Assembly: GCF_031582905.1 (NCBI RefSeq)
Contig: NZ_CP133990.1
Location: 2,294,001-2,358,000 of the forward strand
Direction of reading: 5' to 3'
Length of the DNA stretch: 64,000 nucleotides
Source of the DNA: Pengzhenrongella sp031582905
GTDB lineage: Bacteria; Actinomycetota; Actinomycetes; Actinomycetales; Cellulomonadaceae
Numbering within the stretch: the stretch's first letter is position 1; each line of letters begins with the position of its first letter. Of the stretch, positions 27,339 to 36,041 are shown piece by piece. Position numbers and translations under genes: made by a program. The notes under the pieces are model-generated. The model did no database searches and had not been told where the DNA came from. It was given only the letters and a program-made list of their open reading frames with translations.

Positions 27339-27689
27339 TCAGGCGAACGAGCCGCCGCACGCGCACGAGCTGCCCGCGTTCGGGTTGTCGATCGTGAAGC
27401 CCTGCTTCTCGATGGTGTCCGCGAAGTCGATCGTCGCGCCCTCGAGGTACGGCACGCTCATCTTGTCCACCACGACCTCGACGCCGTCGTAGTCGCGCAG
27501 CGCGTCGCCGTCGAGCACGCGCTCGTCGAAGTAGAGCTGGTAGATCAGGCCCGAGCAGCCGCCGGGCTGCACGGCGACGCGCAAGCGCAGGTCGTCGCGG
27601 CCCTCCTGCTCCAGCAGGGTCCGGACCTTGCCGGCAGCCACGTCGGTGAGGACGACGCCGTGCGTCGCGGTCTGGGTGGTCTCGCTCAT
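27339..27689 (-). CDS. erpA: HesB/ErpA-type iron-sulfur insertion protein
   Basis: 116-aa A-type Fe-S carrier. The three conserved Cys are in QPGGCSG (residue 45) and the C-terminal CACGGSF (109, 111). Start ATG 27689 (SETTQTATHGVVLTDVAAG) with GGAGAG upstream. In actinobacteria the gene lies beside the oxidase genes (Rv2204c-like) and probably matures 4Fe-4S proteins such as LipA, encoded 23 kb away. Minus-strand TTGACA near 27756-27761 may be a -35 element. Confidence 0.93.
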   Translation of the reverse strand: MSETTQTATHGVVLTDVAAGKVRTLLEQEGRDDLRLRVAVQPGGCSGLIYQLYFDERVLDGDALRDYDGVEVVVDKMSVPYLEGATIDFADTIEKQGFTIDNPNAGSSCACGGSFA

Positions 27690-27817
27690 GGTCTCTCCGC
27701 GGGGTCTCGGGCGGCGGTCCGGACGCCAGGGCGCCCGCATCGCGTGATCGCCGGTGTCAACGTCGCACGCTGTGCTGGTTGTTCCACCCACCCTACGACT
27801 CCCGCTCGCGGGCGTCA

Positions 27818-27840
27818 GCACGCACCGTGCGGGTGCGTGC
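27818..27840 (-). terminator. hairpin after glycerate kinase
   Basis: GCACGCACC (27818-27826) and GGTGCGTGC (27832-27840), 9-bp stem with a five-base loop, directly after the stop at 27847. Confidence 0.6.
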
Positions 27841-27846
27841 CGACGG

Positions 27847-29064
27847 TCACCGGGACCAGGTGCGGGCGACCCGCGCCGCCCGCGAGGCGAGCGCCGCCGG
27901 CGCCTCCCCGGGGCCGTCGCCGGCGACGACCGGCCCGGCGCCGGGGTCGCTCACCGGGTACGCGGCGCTGATCCCGGCCGACGCGAGCTCGCGACGGCCC
28001 ACGAGCACCTGGCCGGCGATCACCACGGTGGGGACCGCGCACGCCAGCGCACGCGCGGCGACGGTCGCGGTCACGGCGTCGTGGACGGACCGGACGCGGA
28101 CGACGCCCTCGCCCGTCACCACGAGGTCGCTCGCGGCGAGCCGGTCGTCGAGGCGCACCTCGTCGGCGGCCCATGCCGCACCGGGGACCACCCGCGCCCC
28201 GAGCAGGGCCAGCGCGAACCCCAGGCCGCCACCGGCTCCCGCGCCGGGCAGCCCCGCCAGGCGCGCCACCGGCGTGGCCGGCCGCGCGGACGCGAGCAGG
28301 TCCGGGCGGACGGCGTCGGGCCCGAGCGCGGCGACCGCCGCGTGCGCGAAGTGGCCCAGGGCCCGCTCGAGCGCCTGGGACTCCTCGGGCGACGCACCGT
28401 GGTCGGTGGCGCCCGCGCTCGCACCGTGCAGGCCGAGGAGGGGGCGGTCCGCCGCGCACACCGCGACGAGCCGGATCCCGGCCCAGTCCGCACGTGCGGC
28501 CGCCAGCCCGGTGAGGTCGTCGTCGGACACGGTGGCCAGACCGAGCCCGCCGCCGGCGAGCACGCCGCCGTCGTCGCCCGGGCTGCCGACCACGTCCCGT
28601 CCCACGCCCAGCGCGGCCAGCATCCCGGCCCCCGCGTCGTTGCTCGCCGCGTCGCCGACGCCGACGACGACGCGCGTGGCACCGGTCCCGCGGGCCGACC
28701 GGAGCAGGTCCCCCACGCCCAGCGAGGTAGCCCGGCCGGGACCGGGGTGGCCCGCCGGCACGAGCCCGCGTCCGGTCGCGTGAGCGGCCTCGACGTAGGC
28801 GGTCCGCCCTCCGGCCGGGTCGTCGACCACCAGGAGGGCCGCGGGCACCGGCTGCCCGGACGGTGAGCGGACCGTCGCGGAGAGCAGCTCGCCGCCGAGC
28901 GAGTCGTGCAGCGTCCGGACGAACCCGGCGCCCCCGTCGGTGAGCGGCAGCGTGCGGACATCGTCGTGCGGCGCCGTGGTGAGCCATCCGTCGCGGATCG
29001 CGCGGGCGGCGGCGGTCGCGGGCAGCGCGTCGCCGAAGGAGTCGGGGGCCACCAGCACGCGCAT
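27847..29064 (-). CDS. glycerate kinase
   Basis: 405-aa kinase of the GlxK/GK-I family, phosphorylating D-glycerate in glyoxylate or serine breakdown. MRVLVAPDSFGDALPATAAA is the standard start; LPLTDGGAGFV, SNDAGAGMLAALG, PGAGAGGGLGFAL and DLVVTGEG are family blocks. The family usually has DSFKGSLSA; here the Lys-like position reads DSFGDAL. ATG 29064 lies six bases after CAGGAT, a near-consensus -10. Corresponds in location to Rv2205c. Divergent from the DJ-1 gene. Confidence 0.88.
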   Translation of the reverse strand: MRVLVAPDSFGDALPATAAARAIRDGWLTTAPHDDVRTLPLTDGGAGFVRTLHDSLGGELLSATVRSPSGQPVPAALLVVDDPAGGRTAYVEAAHATGRGLVPAGHPGPGRATSLGVGDLLRSARGTGATRVVVGVGDAASNDAGAGMLAALGVGRDVVGSPGDDGGVLAGGGLGLATVSDDDLTGLAAARADWAGIRLVAVCAADRPLLGLHGASAGATDHGASPEESQALERALGHFAHAAVAALGPDAVRPDLLASARPATPVARLAGLPGAGAGGGLGFALALLGARVVPGAAWAADEVRLDDRLAASDLVVTGEGVVRVRSVHDAVTATVAARALACAVPTVVIAGQVLVGRRELASAGISAAYPVSDPGAGPVVAGDGPGEAPAALASRAARVARTWSR

Positions 29065-29178
29065 CCGCGGATCCTGGCACACAGCACGCCCACCTCCGAC
29101 GTGGGACGATCGCCGACGCGAGCGCCGCGGCCGCGCCCTGACCCGCAGGGCACCGGCGGCGCGGGACGGAGCACGCCG

Positions 29179-29777
29179 ATGACCACGGGCAGCCCGCTGC
29201 GGGTCGGGGTCTTCGTGTTCGACGACGCCGAGGAGCTCGACGTCGTCGGGCCGTGGGAGGTCCTCGCCGCGTGGGCCCGGCTGTCCGAGCTCCGCCCCGA
29301 GGTGCTCACCTTCTCCGCCGACGGCGCCGGCGTCCGGCTTGCGAAGGGCCTGCGGATCGTCCCGGACGCGTCCGCCGACGACGTCGGCCCGCTGCACGTC
29401 CTGGTGTACCCCGGTGGTCAGGGCACCCGGCGCCTGGTCCGGGACCGCGAGCACCTGGCGTGGGTGCGCGCGGTGCGGGCGCAGGTGCCACTCGTCGCGA
29501 GCGTGTGCACCGGTGCGCTCGTACTGGCGGCGGCGGGCGTGCTGGCCGGTCGGCCGGCGACGACGCACTGGGGCGCCTTCGACGAGCTCGCGGAGATCGA
29601 CCCCAGCGTGCTCGCGGACACCGAGGCCCGCTTCGTCGACGACGGCGACGTCATCACCGCGGCCGGGGTGTCCGCCGGGATCGACATGTCGTTGCACCTG
29701 GTCGCGCGGCTGGAGAGCGTCGACATGGCCCGCGGCGTGCGCCGCGCCATCCAGTACGACCCCGCTCCCCGGTCTGA
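29179..29777 (+). CDS. DJ-1/PfpI family protein, 3' frameshift as sequenced
   Basis: About 199 aa of class-I amidotransferase-like fold. VFVFDDAEELDVVGPWEVL opens the domain; LVYPGGQGTRRL then VASVCTGALVLAAAG gives the nucleophilic Cys elbow; ATTHWGAFDEL follows, as in isonitrile-hydratase-like and AraC-associated members. As written, the frame runs on to 30012 over the opposite gene; one more C in CCCC 29767-29770 would end it at TGA 29777 with the usual YDPAPP-like tail. Substrate unknown. GGACGGAG precedes ATG 29179. Confidence 0.8.
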
Positions 29778-29830
29778 CCGCCCCCGGTCTGACGACCCCG
29801 CGGTCCGACCGCCCCGATCCGACGGCCCCG
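29766..29830. repeat. degenerate tandem repeat after the DJ-1 gene
   Basis: Four approximate copies of a CCCCGGTCTGACC-like unit with spacing 14-18 bp, lying between the DJ-1 stop and the convergent peptidase stop. Confidence 0.6.
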
Positions 29831-29845
29831 CGACGCCGCCCGGCC

Positions 29846-31300
29846 TCAGCGCCGCCCGAGCGCGTCGAGCAGCAGCGCTTCGGCGAGGACGACCCGCTCG
29901 AGCTCGGCGAGGTGCACCGACTCGTTGGCACCGTGCGCGCGCGAGTCCGGGTCCTCGACCCCGGTCACGAGGATCGACGCCTCCGGGAACTCCCCGAGGA
30001 GGTCGGCGATGAACGGGATGGACCCACCGATGCCGGTGTCGACCGGCGGCGTCCCCCACGCCTCGGCGAAGGCGGCACGCGCGGCGCGCATGGCGTCGGA
30101 GTCGGCCGGGGCCTGGAACGGCTTACCCAGCTCGCCGTCCCGCACCGTGACGCGCGCACCGAACGGCGCGTGCTCGACGAGATGGGTGCGCAGCGCCGCG
30201 AGCGCCTCGGCCGGGTCCTGGCCGGGGGCGATCCGCAGCGAGATCTTGGCGGTCGCGCGGGGCGTGATCGTGTTGGAGGCCCGGGCGACGCTGGGCGCGT
30301 CGATGCCGATCACCGCGATCGCCGGCCTGGTCCACAACCGCGCGGTGAGCGGACCGGTGCCGGCGAGCCGGACGCCGTCGAGCACGGCGGCGTCGGCGCG
30401 CAGGTCCGCCTCCTGGTAGTCGACGCCCGGGTCCGGGGCGCTGACCAGGCCCCGCACGGCGACGTCGCCGGCGTCGTCGTGCAGCGTCGCCACGAGCCGG
30501 GACAGCAGCGTGAGGGCGTCGAGCACCGGGCCGCCGAACATGCCCGAGTGGACGGCGTGGTCCAGCACCTCGACCTCGACCTCGAGGTCGACGAGGCCGC
30601 GCAGGGACGTGGTCAGCGCGGGGACGCCCACCCGCCAGTTCGCGGAGTCGGCGACGACGATGACGTCGGCCTGCAGCAGCTCGCGGTGCTCGGCGAGGAA
30701 GGCGGCGAACGTGGGCGAGCCGACCTCCTCCTCACCCTCGACGAAGACCGTGACGCCGAGCCCGGACCCGGCGAGGTGGTCGCCGAGCACGCGGAGCGCA
30801 CCGACGTGCGCGACGACGCCGGCCTTGTCGTCCGCGGCGCCGCGCCCGTACAGGCGGCCGTCGCGCTCGGTCGGGACGAACGGCTCGGTGTCCCAGGCGG
30901 CGTCGTCCCCGGGCGGCTGCACGTCGTGGTGTGCGTAGAGGAGCACCGTGCGCGCCCCCGGCGCGGCCGGTCGGCGGGCGACGACCGCGGGAGCGCCCTC
31001 GCTGCCGTCCGCCGTCGTGACGCTCAGGACCTGCACCTCGGGCATGCCCGCGTCGGTCAGCAGGGCGGCGACGGCGTCGGCGCTCGCCCGGACGTGCCCC
31101 TGGTCGAACGCCGCGTTGGACACGCTCGGGATCCGCACGAGGGCCTCGAGGTCGGCGCGCAGACCCGGGAAGACCGCGGCGACGCGCTTGCGCCAGGGCC
31201 CCGGGTCGGGCGCGCCCGACGACACCGCAGGAGCGGCGCCGGGGACGGACGGGGACGGGACGAGGCCGGGGAGGGGTGCGCGTCGGTCACGGGCGGTCAC
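29846..31300 (-). CDS. M20 family dipeptidase/peptidase
   Basis: About 484-aa cytosolic metallopeptidase. Zinc-site motifs: LLYAHHDVQPPG (His, Asp), YGRGAADDKAGV (bridging Asp), FVEGEEEVGSP (catalytic Glu pair) and GANESVHLAELERVV at the C-terminus with the last His. The dimerisation domain is between. Family members cleave dipeptides or N-acyl amino acids; specificity unknown. The start is uncertain: GTG 31300 is in frame, but GTG 31290 in another frame reads VTDA, a common N-terminus, so a lost base in the Pro-rich leader is possible. Divergent from the DUF3043 gene. Confidence 0.85.
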   Translation of the reverse strand: MTARDRRAPLPGLVPSPSVPGAAPAVSSGAPDPGPWRKRVAAVFPGLRADLEALVRIPSVSNAAFDQGHVRASADAVAALLTDAGMPEVQVLSVTTADGSEGAPAVVARRPAAPGARTVLLYAHHDVQPPGDDAAWDTEPFVPTERDGRLYGRGAADDKAGVVAHVGALRVLGDHLAGSGLGVTVFVEGEEEVGSPTFAAFLAEHRELLQADVIVVADSANWRVGVPALTTSLRGLVDLEVEVEVLDHAVHSGMFGGPVLDALTLLSRLVATLHDDAGDVAVRGLVSAPDPGVDYQEADLRADAAVLDGVRLAGTGPLTARLWTRPAIAVIGIDAPSVARASNTITPRATAKISLRIAPGQDPAEALAALRTHLVEHAPFGARVTVRDGELGKPFQAPADSDAMRAARAAFAEAWGTPPVDTGIGGSIPFIADLLGEFPEASILVTGVEDPDSRAHGANESVHLAELERVVLAEALLLDALGRR

Positions 31301-31318
31301 GCTACCCGGCGGCTCGAC

Positions 31319-31324
31319 TACCCT
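31319..31324 (+). promoter_or_regulatory. -10 element TACCCT, leaderless start at GTG 31331
   Basis: TACCCT, six bases, GTG. It fixes the start of the DUF3043 gene despite the nearby frame breaks. Confidence 0.5.
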
Positions 31325-31330
31325 GGGCGG

Positions 31331-31928
31331 GTGTTCTCCCGCAAGCAGTCCGACGCCACCCCGCCCCCGCGCCCGCCGAGGAGGAGCCGGTCCCGGGCCT
31401 GGTGACCGTCGGCAAGGGTCGCCCAACCCCAAGCGCCGCACCGCCGAGGCCGCCAACAAGCGCCCTCTCGTGCCGACCGACCGCAAGGCCGCCGCGAAGG
31501 CGGCCCGGGCGTCGGCGCGCGCGGAGCGCGACCGCCAGTTCCAGGCGATGCAGACCGGCGACGAGCGGTACCTGCCCCTCAAGGACCGCGGGCCGGTGCG
31601 CCGCTACATCCGCGACCACGTCGACGCCCGGTGGAACCTCGGGGAGTTCTTCCTGCCGGTGGCCATGGTGTTCGTCGTGCTCACCCTGCTCTTCGGCAAC
31701 AACATCACCGCCGCCGCCATCGTCATCTTCACGCTGTACGGGATCGTCTTCCTCACGCTGCTCGACGCCTTCATCATGTGGCGGCGGCTGAAGAAGAAGC
31801 TCGCCGCGAAGTTCGGCGAGGACGGTCAGCAGCGCGGCCTGGCCATGTACGCCGTGCTGCGGGTCTTCCAGCTGCGGCGTGCCCGCCTGCCCAAGCCGCA
31901 GGTCAAGCGCGGTGAGTACCCCGTCTGA
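31331..31928 (+). CDS. DUF3043 membrane protein, two frameshifts as sequenced
   Basis: About 199 aa. A hydrophilic N-terminus (FSRKQSDATP, then PAPAEEEPVPGLVTVGKGRP, then PKRRTAEAANKRPLVP) occupies three successive frames, broken at CCCC 31369-31372 and CCC 31432-31434; single added bases restore one frame. Then RRYIRDHVDARWNLGEFF leads into two helices (FLPVAMVFVVLTLLFGNN and AAIVIFTLYGIVFLTLLDAF) and a basic tail. This architecture is the actinobacterial DUF3043 family, of unknown function. The KRRTAEAANKRPLVP block is strongly conserved, so inactivation is unlikely. Confidence 0.85.
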
Positions 31929-31987
31929 CGACCGCCTGACCACGGCCTGCCCGGTGGGCCCGGCATGCCGCGGTGGGGTCGCTCGCC

Positions 31988-31993
31988 TAGGGT
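31988..31993 (+). promoter_or_regulatory. -10 element TAGGGT, leaderless start at ATG 32000
   Basis: TAGGGT, six bases, ATG. Confidence 0.6.
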
Positions 31994-31999
31994 CGCGCC

Positions 32000-33012
32000 A
32001 TGGTCAACTACCGCTACCTGGGCAACTCGGGCCTGAAGATCTCCGAGATCACCTACGGCAACTGGCTCACGCACGGTTCGCAGGTCGAGAACGAGGCAGC
32101 GACGGCGTGCGTGCACGCCGCGCTCGACGCCGGCATCACGACCTTCGACACCGCCGACGTGTACGCCAACACGAAGGCCGAGAAGGTGCTCGGCAAGGCG
32201 CTCAGGGTCAGCGACGGGAGTCGCTGGAGCTGCTGACGAAGGTGTACTGGCCGACCGGCCCGCAGGGGCCGAACGACGTCGGCCTGTCCCGCAAGCACAT
32301 CATGGAGTCGATCAACGGCTCGCTGACGCGGCTCAAGACCGACTACGTCGACCTCTACCAGGCGCACCGGTACGACACCGAGACGCCGCTCGAGGAGACG
32401 ATGCAGGCGTTCGCCGACATCGTCCGGCAGGGCAAGGCCCTCTACATCGGCGTCAGCGAGTGGACCGCGGACCAGATCCGCGAGGGTCACGCGCGCGCGA
32501 AGGACCTCGGCTTCCAGCTCGTCTCGAACCAGCCGCAGTACTCGATGCTGTGGCGGGTCATCGAGGGGGAGATCGTCCCGGCGTCCGAAGAGCTCGGGGT
32601 GTCGCAGATCGTCTTCTCCCCCATCGCGCAGGGCGTGCTGACCGGCAAGTACACGCCGGGCGGGGACCTGCCGAAGGGCTCGCGCGCCACGGACGAGAAG
32701 GGCGGCGCGAAGATGATCCAGCGGTTCATGACCGACACCATCCTCGAGCGCGTCCAGGCCCTGAAGCCCGTCGCCGAGGAGCTGGACCTCACGATGGCGC
32801 AGCTCGCTGTCGCGTGGGTGCTGCAGAACCAGAACGTCGCCGCCGCGATCATCGGGGCGTCGCGCCCCGAGCAGGTCGTGGACAACGTGCAGGCGTCCGG
32901 CGTCGAGATCCCGAAGAGGCTCCTCACGAAGATCGACAAGGTGCTCGGGGACGCCGTCGAGCGCGACCCGGGCCGCACGGCCGCAGGGGCGCCGCAGAAG
33001 CGTCCGGTCTGA
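32000..33012 (+). CDS. aldo/keto reductase, frameshifted as sequenced
   Basis: About 337-aa NADPH-dependent oxidoreductase resembling the Kv-beta/YghZ group. MVNYRYLGNSGLKISEITYG is a typical start. Catalytic residues: Asp and Tyr in FDTADVYANTKAE, Lys in LLTKVYW and His in YQAHRYDTE. The C-terminal cofactor part reads VAAAIIGASRPEQVVDN. The frame breaks near 32203-32207 between LGKAL and GQRRESLELL; one base restores the family sequence ALKGQRRES. Physiological substrate unknown. Confidence 0.87.
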
Positions 33013-33067
33013 CCGCGGCGTCGACCGCCCGGGCACGCGTCGCCGACGCGACGTCGGGCACGTCGCA

Positions 33068-33118
33068 CGCGCCCGGACCCACGCGGGTCCGGGCGCGTCG
33101 CGGGTCCGGGCGCGTCGC
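33068..33118. terminator. hairpin with duplicated right arm
   Basis: CGCGCCCGGACCC (33068-33080) pairs with GGGTCCGGGCGCG (33085-33097). A 17-bp unit beginning GGGTCCGGGCGCG is tandemly duplicated (33085-33101, 33102-33118), so the left arm can pair with either copy. Between convergent genes. Confidence 0.7.
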
Positions 33119-33144
33119 GCCTCGCGCCCCGGGCCGCCTGCGCC

Positions 33145-33858
33145 CTAGACGCCCCGCGGGGCGGGTGACGCCGGGTCGGACGGCGCGTCACCACCGGGGA
33201 CCGCGGCGACGGCGGCGTCCCGCGGGTCCACGTGCACCGTGCGGACCGGGACGGTGAGCCGCGGCAGCAGCACGTGCACGATCGGACCGATGCCGACGGC
33301 GTAGGCCAACGTGGCGAGCCCCAGCGTCCCGCCCAGCACCCAGCCGACGGCCACCACGGCGACCTCGATGGACGTGCGCACGAGCCCGACCGGTCGCCCG
33401 GTCCGCCGGACCAGCCCGGTCATGAGCCCGTCCCGTGGCCCGGGGCCCATCCGGGCTCCGATGTACAGCGCGGTGGCGAGCCCGTTGAGCCCGATGCCGC
33501 CGACGGCCAGCGCGACCGCGCCCCACAGCGGCAGCGGGTCCGGTAGGCGGGCCAGCACGGCCAGGAACGGGTCGACGAGCGCGCCGATGACCAGGACGTT
33601 CGCCACCGTCCCCAACCCGGGGCGCTGGCGCAGCGGGATCCAGCACGCCAGGACGAGCACGCTGATGAGGATGGTCAGCACGCCGAAGGACCAGCCGGTC
33701 TGCCGCGAGGCGCCCTGGCTCAGCACGTCCCAGGGCATGTTGCCCAGCCCCGACCGCACGAGAAGGGTGATCGACAGCGCGTAGAGCACGAGGCCGACGG
33801 CGAGCTGGACGAGTCGCCGCGTGACCCGCTCGGAGCGGGCGGGCGACGCGCCCCTCAC
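33145..33858 (-). CDS. YczE/YitT-like integral membrane protein
   Basis: 237 aa, five or six helices: LVQLAVGLVLYALSITLLV, SFGVLTILISVLVLACWI, GTVANVLVIGALVDPFLAVL, LWGAVALAVGGIGLNGLATA, TSIEVAVVAVGWVLGGTLGL. GLGNMPWDVLSQG and GARMGPGPRDGLMTGL are signatures of the YczE-type family of unknown, possibly transport, function. GTG 33858 is chosen seven bases after the stop of the 69-aa gene; longer readings overlap that gene. Likely the last gene of the pyrD operon. Confidence 0.78.
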   Translation of the reverse strand: MRGASPARSERVTRRLVQLAVGLVLYALSITLLVRSGLGNMPWDVLSQGASRQTGWSFGVLTILISVLVLACWIPLRQRPGLGTVANVLVIGALVDPFLAVLARLPDPLPLWGAVALAVGGIGLNGLATALYIGARMGPGPRDGLMTGLVRRTGRPVGLVRTSIEVAVVAVGWVLGGTLGLATLAYAVGIGPIVHVLLPRLTVPVRTVHVDPRDAAVAAVPGGDAPSDPASPAPRGV

Positions 33859-33865
33859 CGGTCGC

Positions 33866-34075
33866 TCACGGGACGCGCAGCGGCACGGGCGCCGCCACCT
33901 GCGCGCCCTCGTGCAGCAGCCGGGCGACCGCGACGTCCTGGGCGGCGAGCTCGCGCCAGTGCTCACCGAGCCACTGCTCGGCGTCGAACTGGTTGCTGAA
34001 CAGCGGGCTCACCGGCACGTCGAGGACCTGCCCCTCCGCGTCGTCGAGCTCCCACACCCACTGCGGACGGATCAC
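33866..34075 (-). CDS. small conserved protein coupled to pyrD
   Basis: 69 aa: IRPQWVWELDDAEGQVLDVP, then SPLFSNQFDAEQWLGEHWRELAAQ and a C-terminal VARLLHEGAQVAAPVPLRVP. The AEQWLGEHWRELA block is one I associate with a small uncharacterised actinobacterial protein. Its GTG overlaps the pyrD stop (GTGA), so it is co-translated. No known domain; it could be a partner of PyrD, but this is inference from coupling only. Confidence 0.75.
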   Translation of the reverse strand: MIRPQWVWELDDAEGQVLDVPVSPLFSNQFDAEQWLGEHWRELAAQDVAVARLLHEGAQVAAPVPLRVP

Positions 34076-35117
34076 GCCGTGGCCCCCGTCCGGGACGGGA
34101 GGTCGGTCGCGAGCGCACGGTTGATCCGCGACGCCCAGAACGGCCCGGCGTAGACGAACCCGGTGTAGCCCTGCACCAGGGTCGCTCCCGCCTCGAGGTA
34201 CGCGCGGGCGTCGTCGGGCGTGGTGACCCCGCCGACGCCGACGACGACGGCGTCCGGACCGAGCCGGCGACGCAGCCGTCCGACGACCTCGAGCCCGCGG
34301 CCCAGCACGGGCGGACCGGACAGGCCGCCCTCGCCCAGCGTGTGCGCGATGGTCGTGTTGACCGCCACGACGCCCTCGAGGCCGAGCTCGCGTGCCAGGT
34401 CCGCCACGGCGTCGACGTCGTCGTCGGACAGGTCCGGCGCGATCTTGACGAGCAGGGGGACGGGCCCGCGGCCCGTGGTGACCTCGTCGGCGGCGGAGCG
34501 GACCGCGACGAGGATGGGCCGCAGCGCGGCGACGGACTGCAGGTCGCGCAGGCCGGGGTGTTCGGCGACGACACGTTGACCACGAGGTAGTCGGCGTACG
34601 GCGCGAGCAGCCGCGCACTGGTGGCGTAGTCACCGGCGGCCTCCTCGGCCGGGGTGGCCTTGGTCTTGCCGATGTTGACGCCGACGACGAGGCGGCGTCC
34701 GGCGGGCGTCGCGCGCAGTCGCCGCAGCCGCGCGGCGACCGCGGCGGCGCCGTCGTTGTTGAAGCCCATCCGGTTGCGCAGGGCGCCCTGATCGGGCTCA
34801 CGCCACAGCCGCGGGGGCTCGTTGCCCGGCTGGCCGTGCGCGGTGATCGTGCCCACCTCGACGAACCCGAAGCCGAGCATCGTCAGGCCGCGCACCCCGT
34901 GGGCGTTCTTGTCGAACCCCGCGGCGAGTCCGAACGGCCCCGGCACGTCCCGCCCGAACACGTGGACGCCGGCGCCGGGCGGCGGCGCGAGCAGGCGGGC
35001 GAGCGCGGTGGACAGGCCCGGGGTGGCGGCCGCGGCGCGGACGGCGGCGAACCCGAGCCGGTGGGCGCGCTCCGGGTCGAGCCGGCGCAGCACGAGGTCG
35101 AAGAGGAGCCGGTACAC
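34072..35117 (-). CDS. pyrD: dihydroorotate dehydrogenase (class 2), frameshifted as sequenced
   Basis: About 348-aa membrane-associated flavoenzyme oxidising dihydroorotate with quinone in pyrimidine synthesis. The N-terminal helix YRLLFDLVLRRLDPERAH is the class-2 membrane-binding segment; GLAAGFDKNA, NRMGFNNDG, VNVSSPNTPG, LLVKIAPDLSDDD, VVAVNTT and VGVGGVTTPDDARAYLEAGA are family blocks. The catalytic base Ser is in the SSPNTPG loop. The frame breaks there (34553-34554; one lost base restores NTPGLRDLQS). GTG 35117 follows TAGGTT by six bases. Confidence 0.9.
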
Positions 35118-35123
35118 GGGGCC

Positions 35124-35129
35124 AACCTA
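35124..35129 (-). promoter_or_regulatory. -10 TAGGTT of pyrD overlapping upstream stop codon
   Basis: The TAG stop of the upstream membrane gene (35129-35127) is also the first half of TAGGTT, followed by six bases and the pyrD GTG. Confidence 0.6.
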
Positions 35130-35645
35130 ACCGGCGGTCGGACCGGCAGCCGGATCGGGACCGCCGCGCCCGGCTGCGCCCGGCGTGCCCGGCGTACCCG
35201 GCGCCCCCGGCGTGCCCGGCATCAGGCGGGACCGCCACAGCCACGCCAGCCCGACCAACGGCAGGACGAGCGGCACGAAGCCGTACCCGCTGCCGAAGCC
35301 GGACCACACCGTGGCGCGCGGGAACGACCCGGGGTCCATCAGCGACCACGTGCCGACCACGAGGACGCCGACCAGCTCGACGACGACCGCGGCCCCCGCG
35401 ACGCGGCGGGCACCGCGGGCGAACGCGACGGTCGCGACCCAGTAGACCGCCGCGGCCAGCGCGGACAGCCCGTACGCGACCGGCGCCTCGTGCCAGTCCC
35501 GCAGCAGCTGCACCCCGGCACGCGCGGACGCCGCGAGGGCGAACACGCCGTACACCGCGACCAGGACGCGGCCCGGTCCGGACGCCGTCGGGGAGCCGTG
35601 CCCGGCTGCGGGCCCCGCGGCGGGCGCCGGCCCACGTGCGCTCAC
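35127..35645 (-). CDS. integral membrane protein with collagen-like tail
   Basis: 172 aa. After a Pro/Ala-rich leader, four helices: VLVAVYGVFALAASARAGVQ, APVAYGLSALAAAVYWVATV, VAGAAVVVELVGVLVVGTWSL and YGFVPLVLPLVGLAWLW. DPGSFPRATVWSGFGSGYGF is a conserved-looking loop that I recognise from uncharacterised actinobacterial membrane proteins. The C-terminus is a short Gly-X-Y run (PGTPGAPGTPGTPGAAG) encoded by 9-bp DNA repeats. GTG 35645 overlaps the stop of the preceding gene (GTGA). Function unknown. Confidence 0.72.
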   Translation of the reverse strand: MSARGPAPAAGPAAGHGSPTASGPGRVLVAVYGVFALAASARAGVQLLRDWHEAPVAYGLSALAAAVYWVATVAFARGARRVAGAAVVVELVGVLVVGTWSLMDPGSFPRATVWSGFGSGYGFVPLVLPLVGLAWLWRSRLMPGTPGAPGTPGTPGAAGRGGPDPAAGPTAG

Positions 35646-36001
35646 GCGCCGGTCCAGACCTGAACGAGGCGCCACTGCATGACGACGACCGTGAGCGCGG
35701 CGACGAGCAGCACGACCGAGCTCCAACGGGTTCTCTCGGCGAACGCCCAGGCGGCCGCGACCGGCAGCAGGACGAGCGCGGTGGCGAGGTAGCCCCAGAA
35801 GGTGACGGCGTCGTCCGGCCCGTTCCCCCGCGCCGTCTCGACCAGTCCGGCGACGACCTGCAGGACCATGACGCCCTCGACGACGGCGGCGCCCCACAGC
35901 TGGCGCAGCACCACCGCACGGTCGCGGACGGTGAAGACGACGGCCCAGCCGGCGAGGGCGACGGCCAGCAGCGCGGCGAGGACCGCCAGGGGTGGGAGCA
36001 C
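35642..36001 (-). CDS. small integral membrane protein
   Basis: 119 aa with about four helices (PLAVLAALLAVALAGWAVVF, WGAAVVEGVMVLQVVAGLVE, VTFWGYLATALVLLPVAAAW, VVLLVAALTVVVMQWRLVQV). FWGYLATALVLLPVA and VMQWRLVQVW look like a family core, but I cannot name it. GTG 36001 is eight bases after TAGCCT; the stop overlaps the next gene, so both membrane proteins are probably made together. Divergent from pepA. Confidence 0.7.
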   Translation of the reverse strand: MLPPLAVLAALLAVALAGWAVVFTVRDRAVVLRQLWGAAVVEGVMVLQVVAGLVETARGNGPDDAVTFWGYLATALVLLPVAAAWAFAERTRWSSVVLLVAALTVVVMQWRLVQVWTGA

Positions 36002-36029
36002 GGTCCCCGAGGCTACCGTCGGCGCGCAC

Positions 36030-36035
36030 TACCAT
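36030..36035 (+). promoter_or_regulatory. -10 element TACCAT, leaderless start at GTG 36042
   Basis: TACCAT, six bases, GTG. Confidence 0.55.
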
Positions 36036-36041
36036 TCATCC

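Noticed and set aside
29778..30012. Extended C-terminus of the DJ-1 protein
   Set aside because: The extension is antisense to the M20 peptidase and vanishes if one C is restored in the run at 29767-29770.
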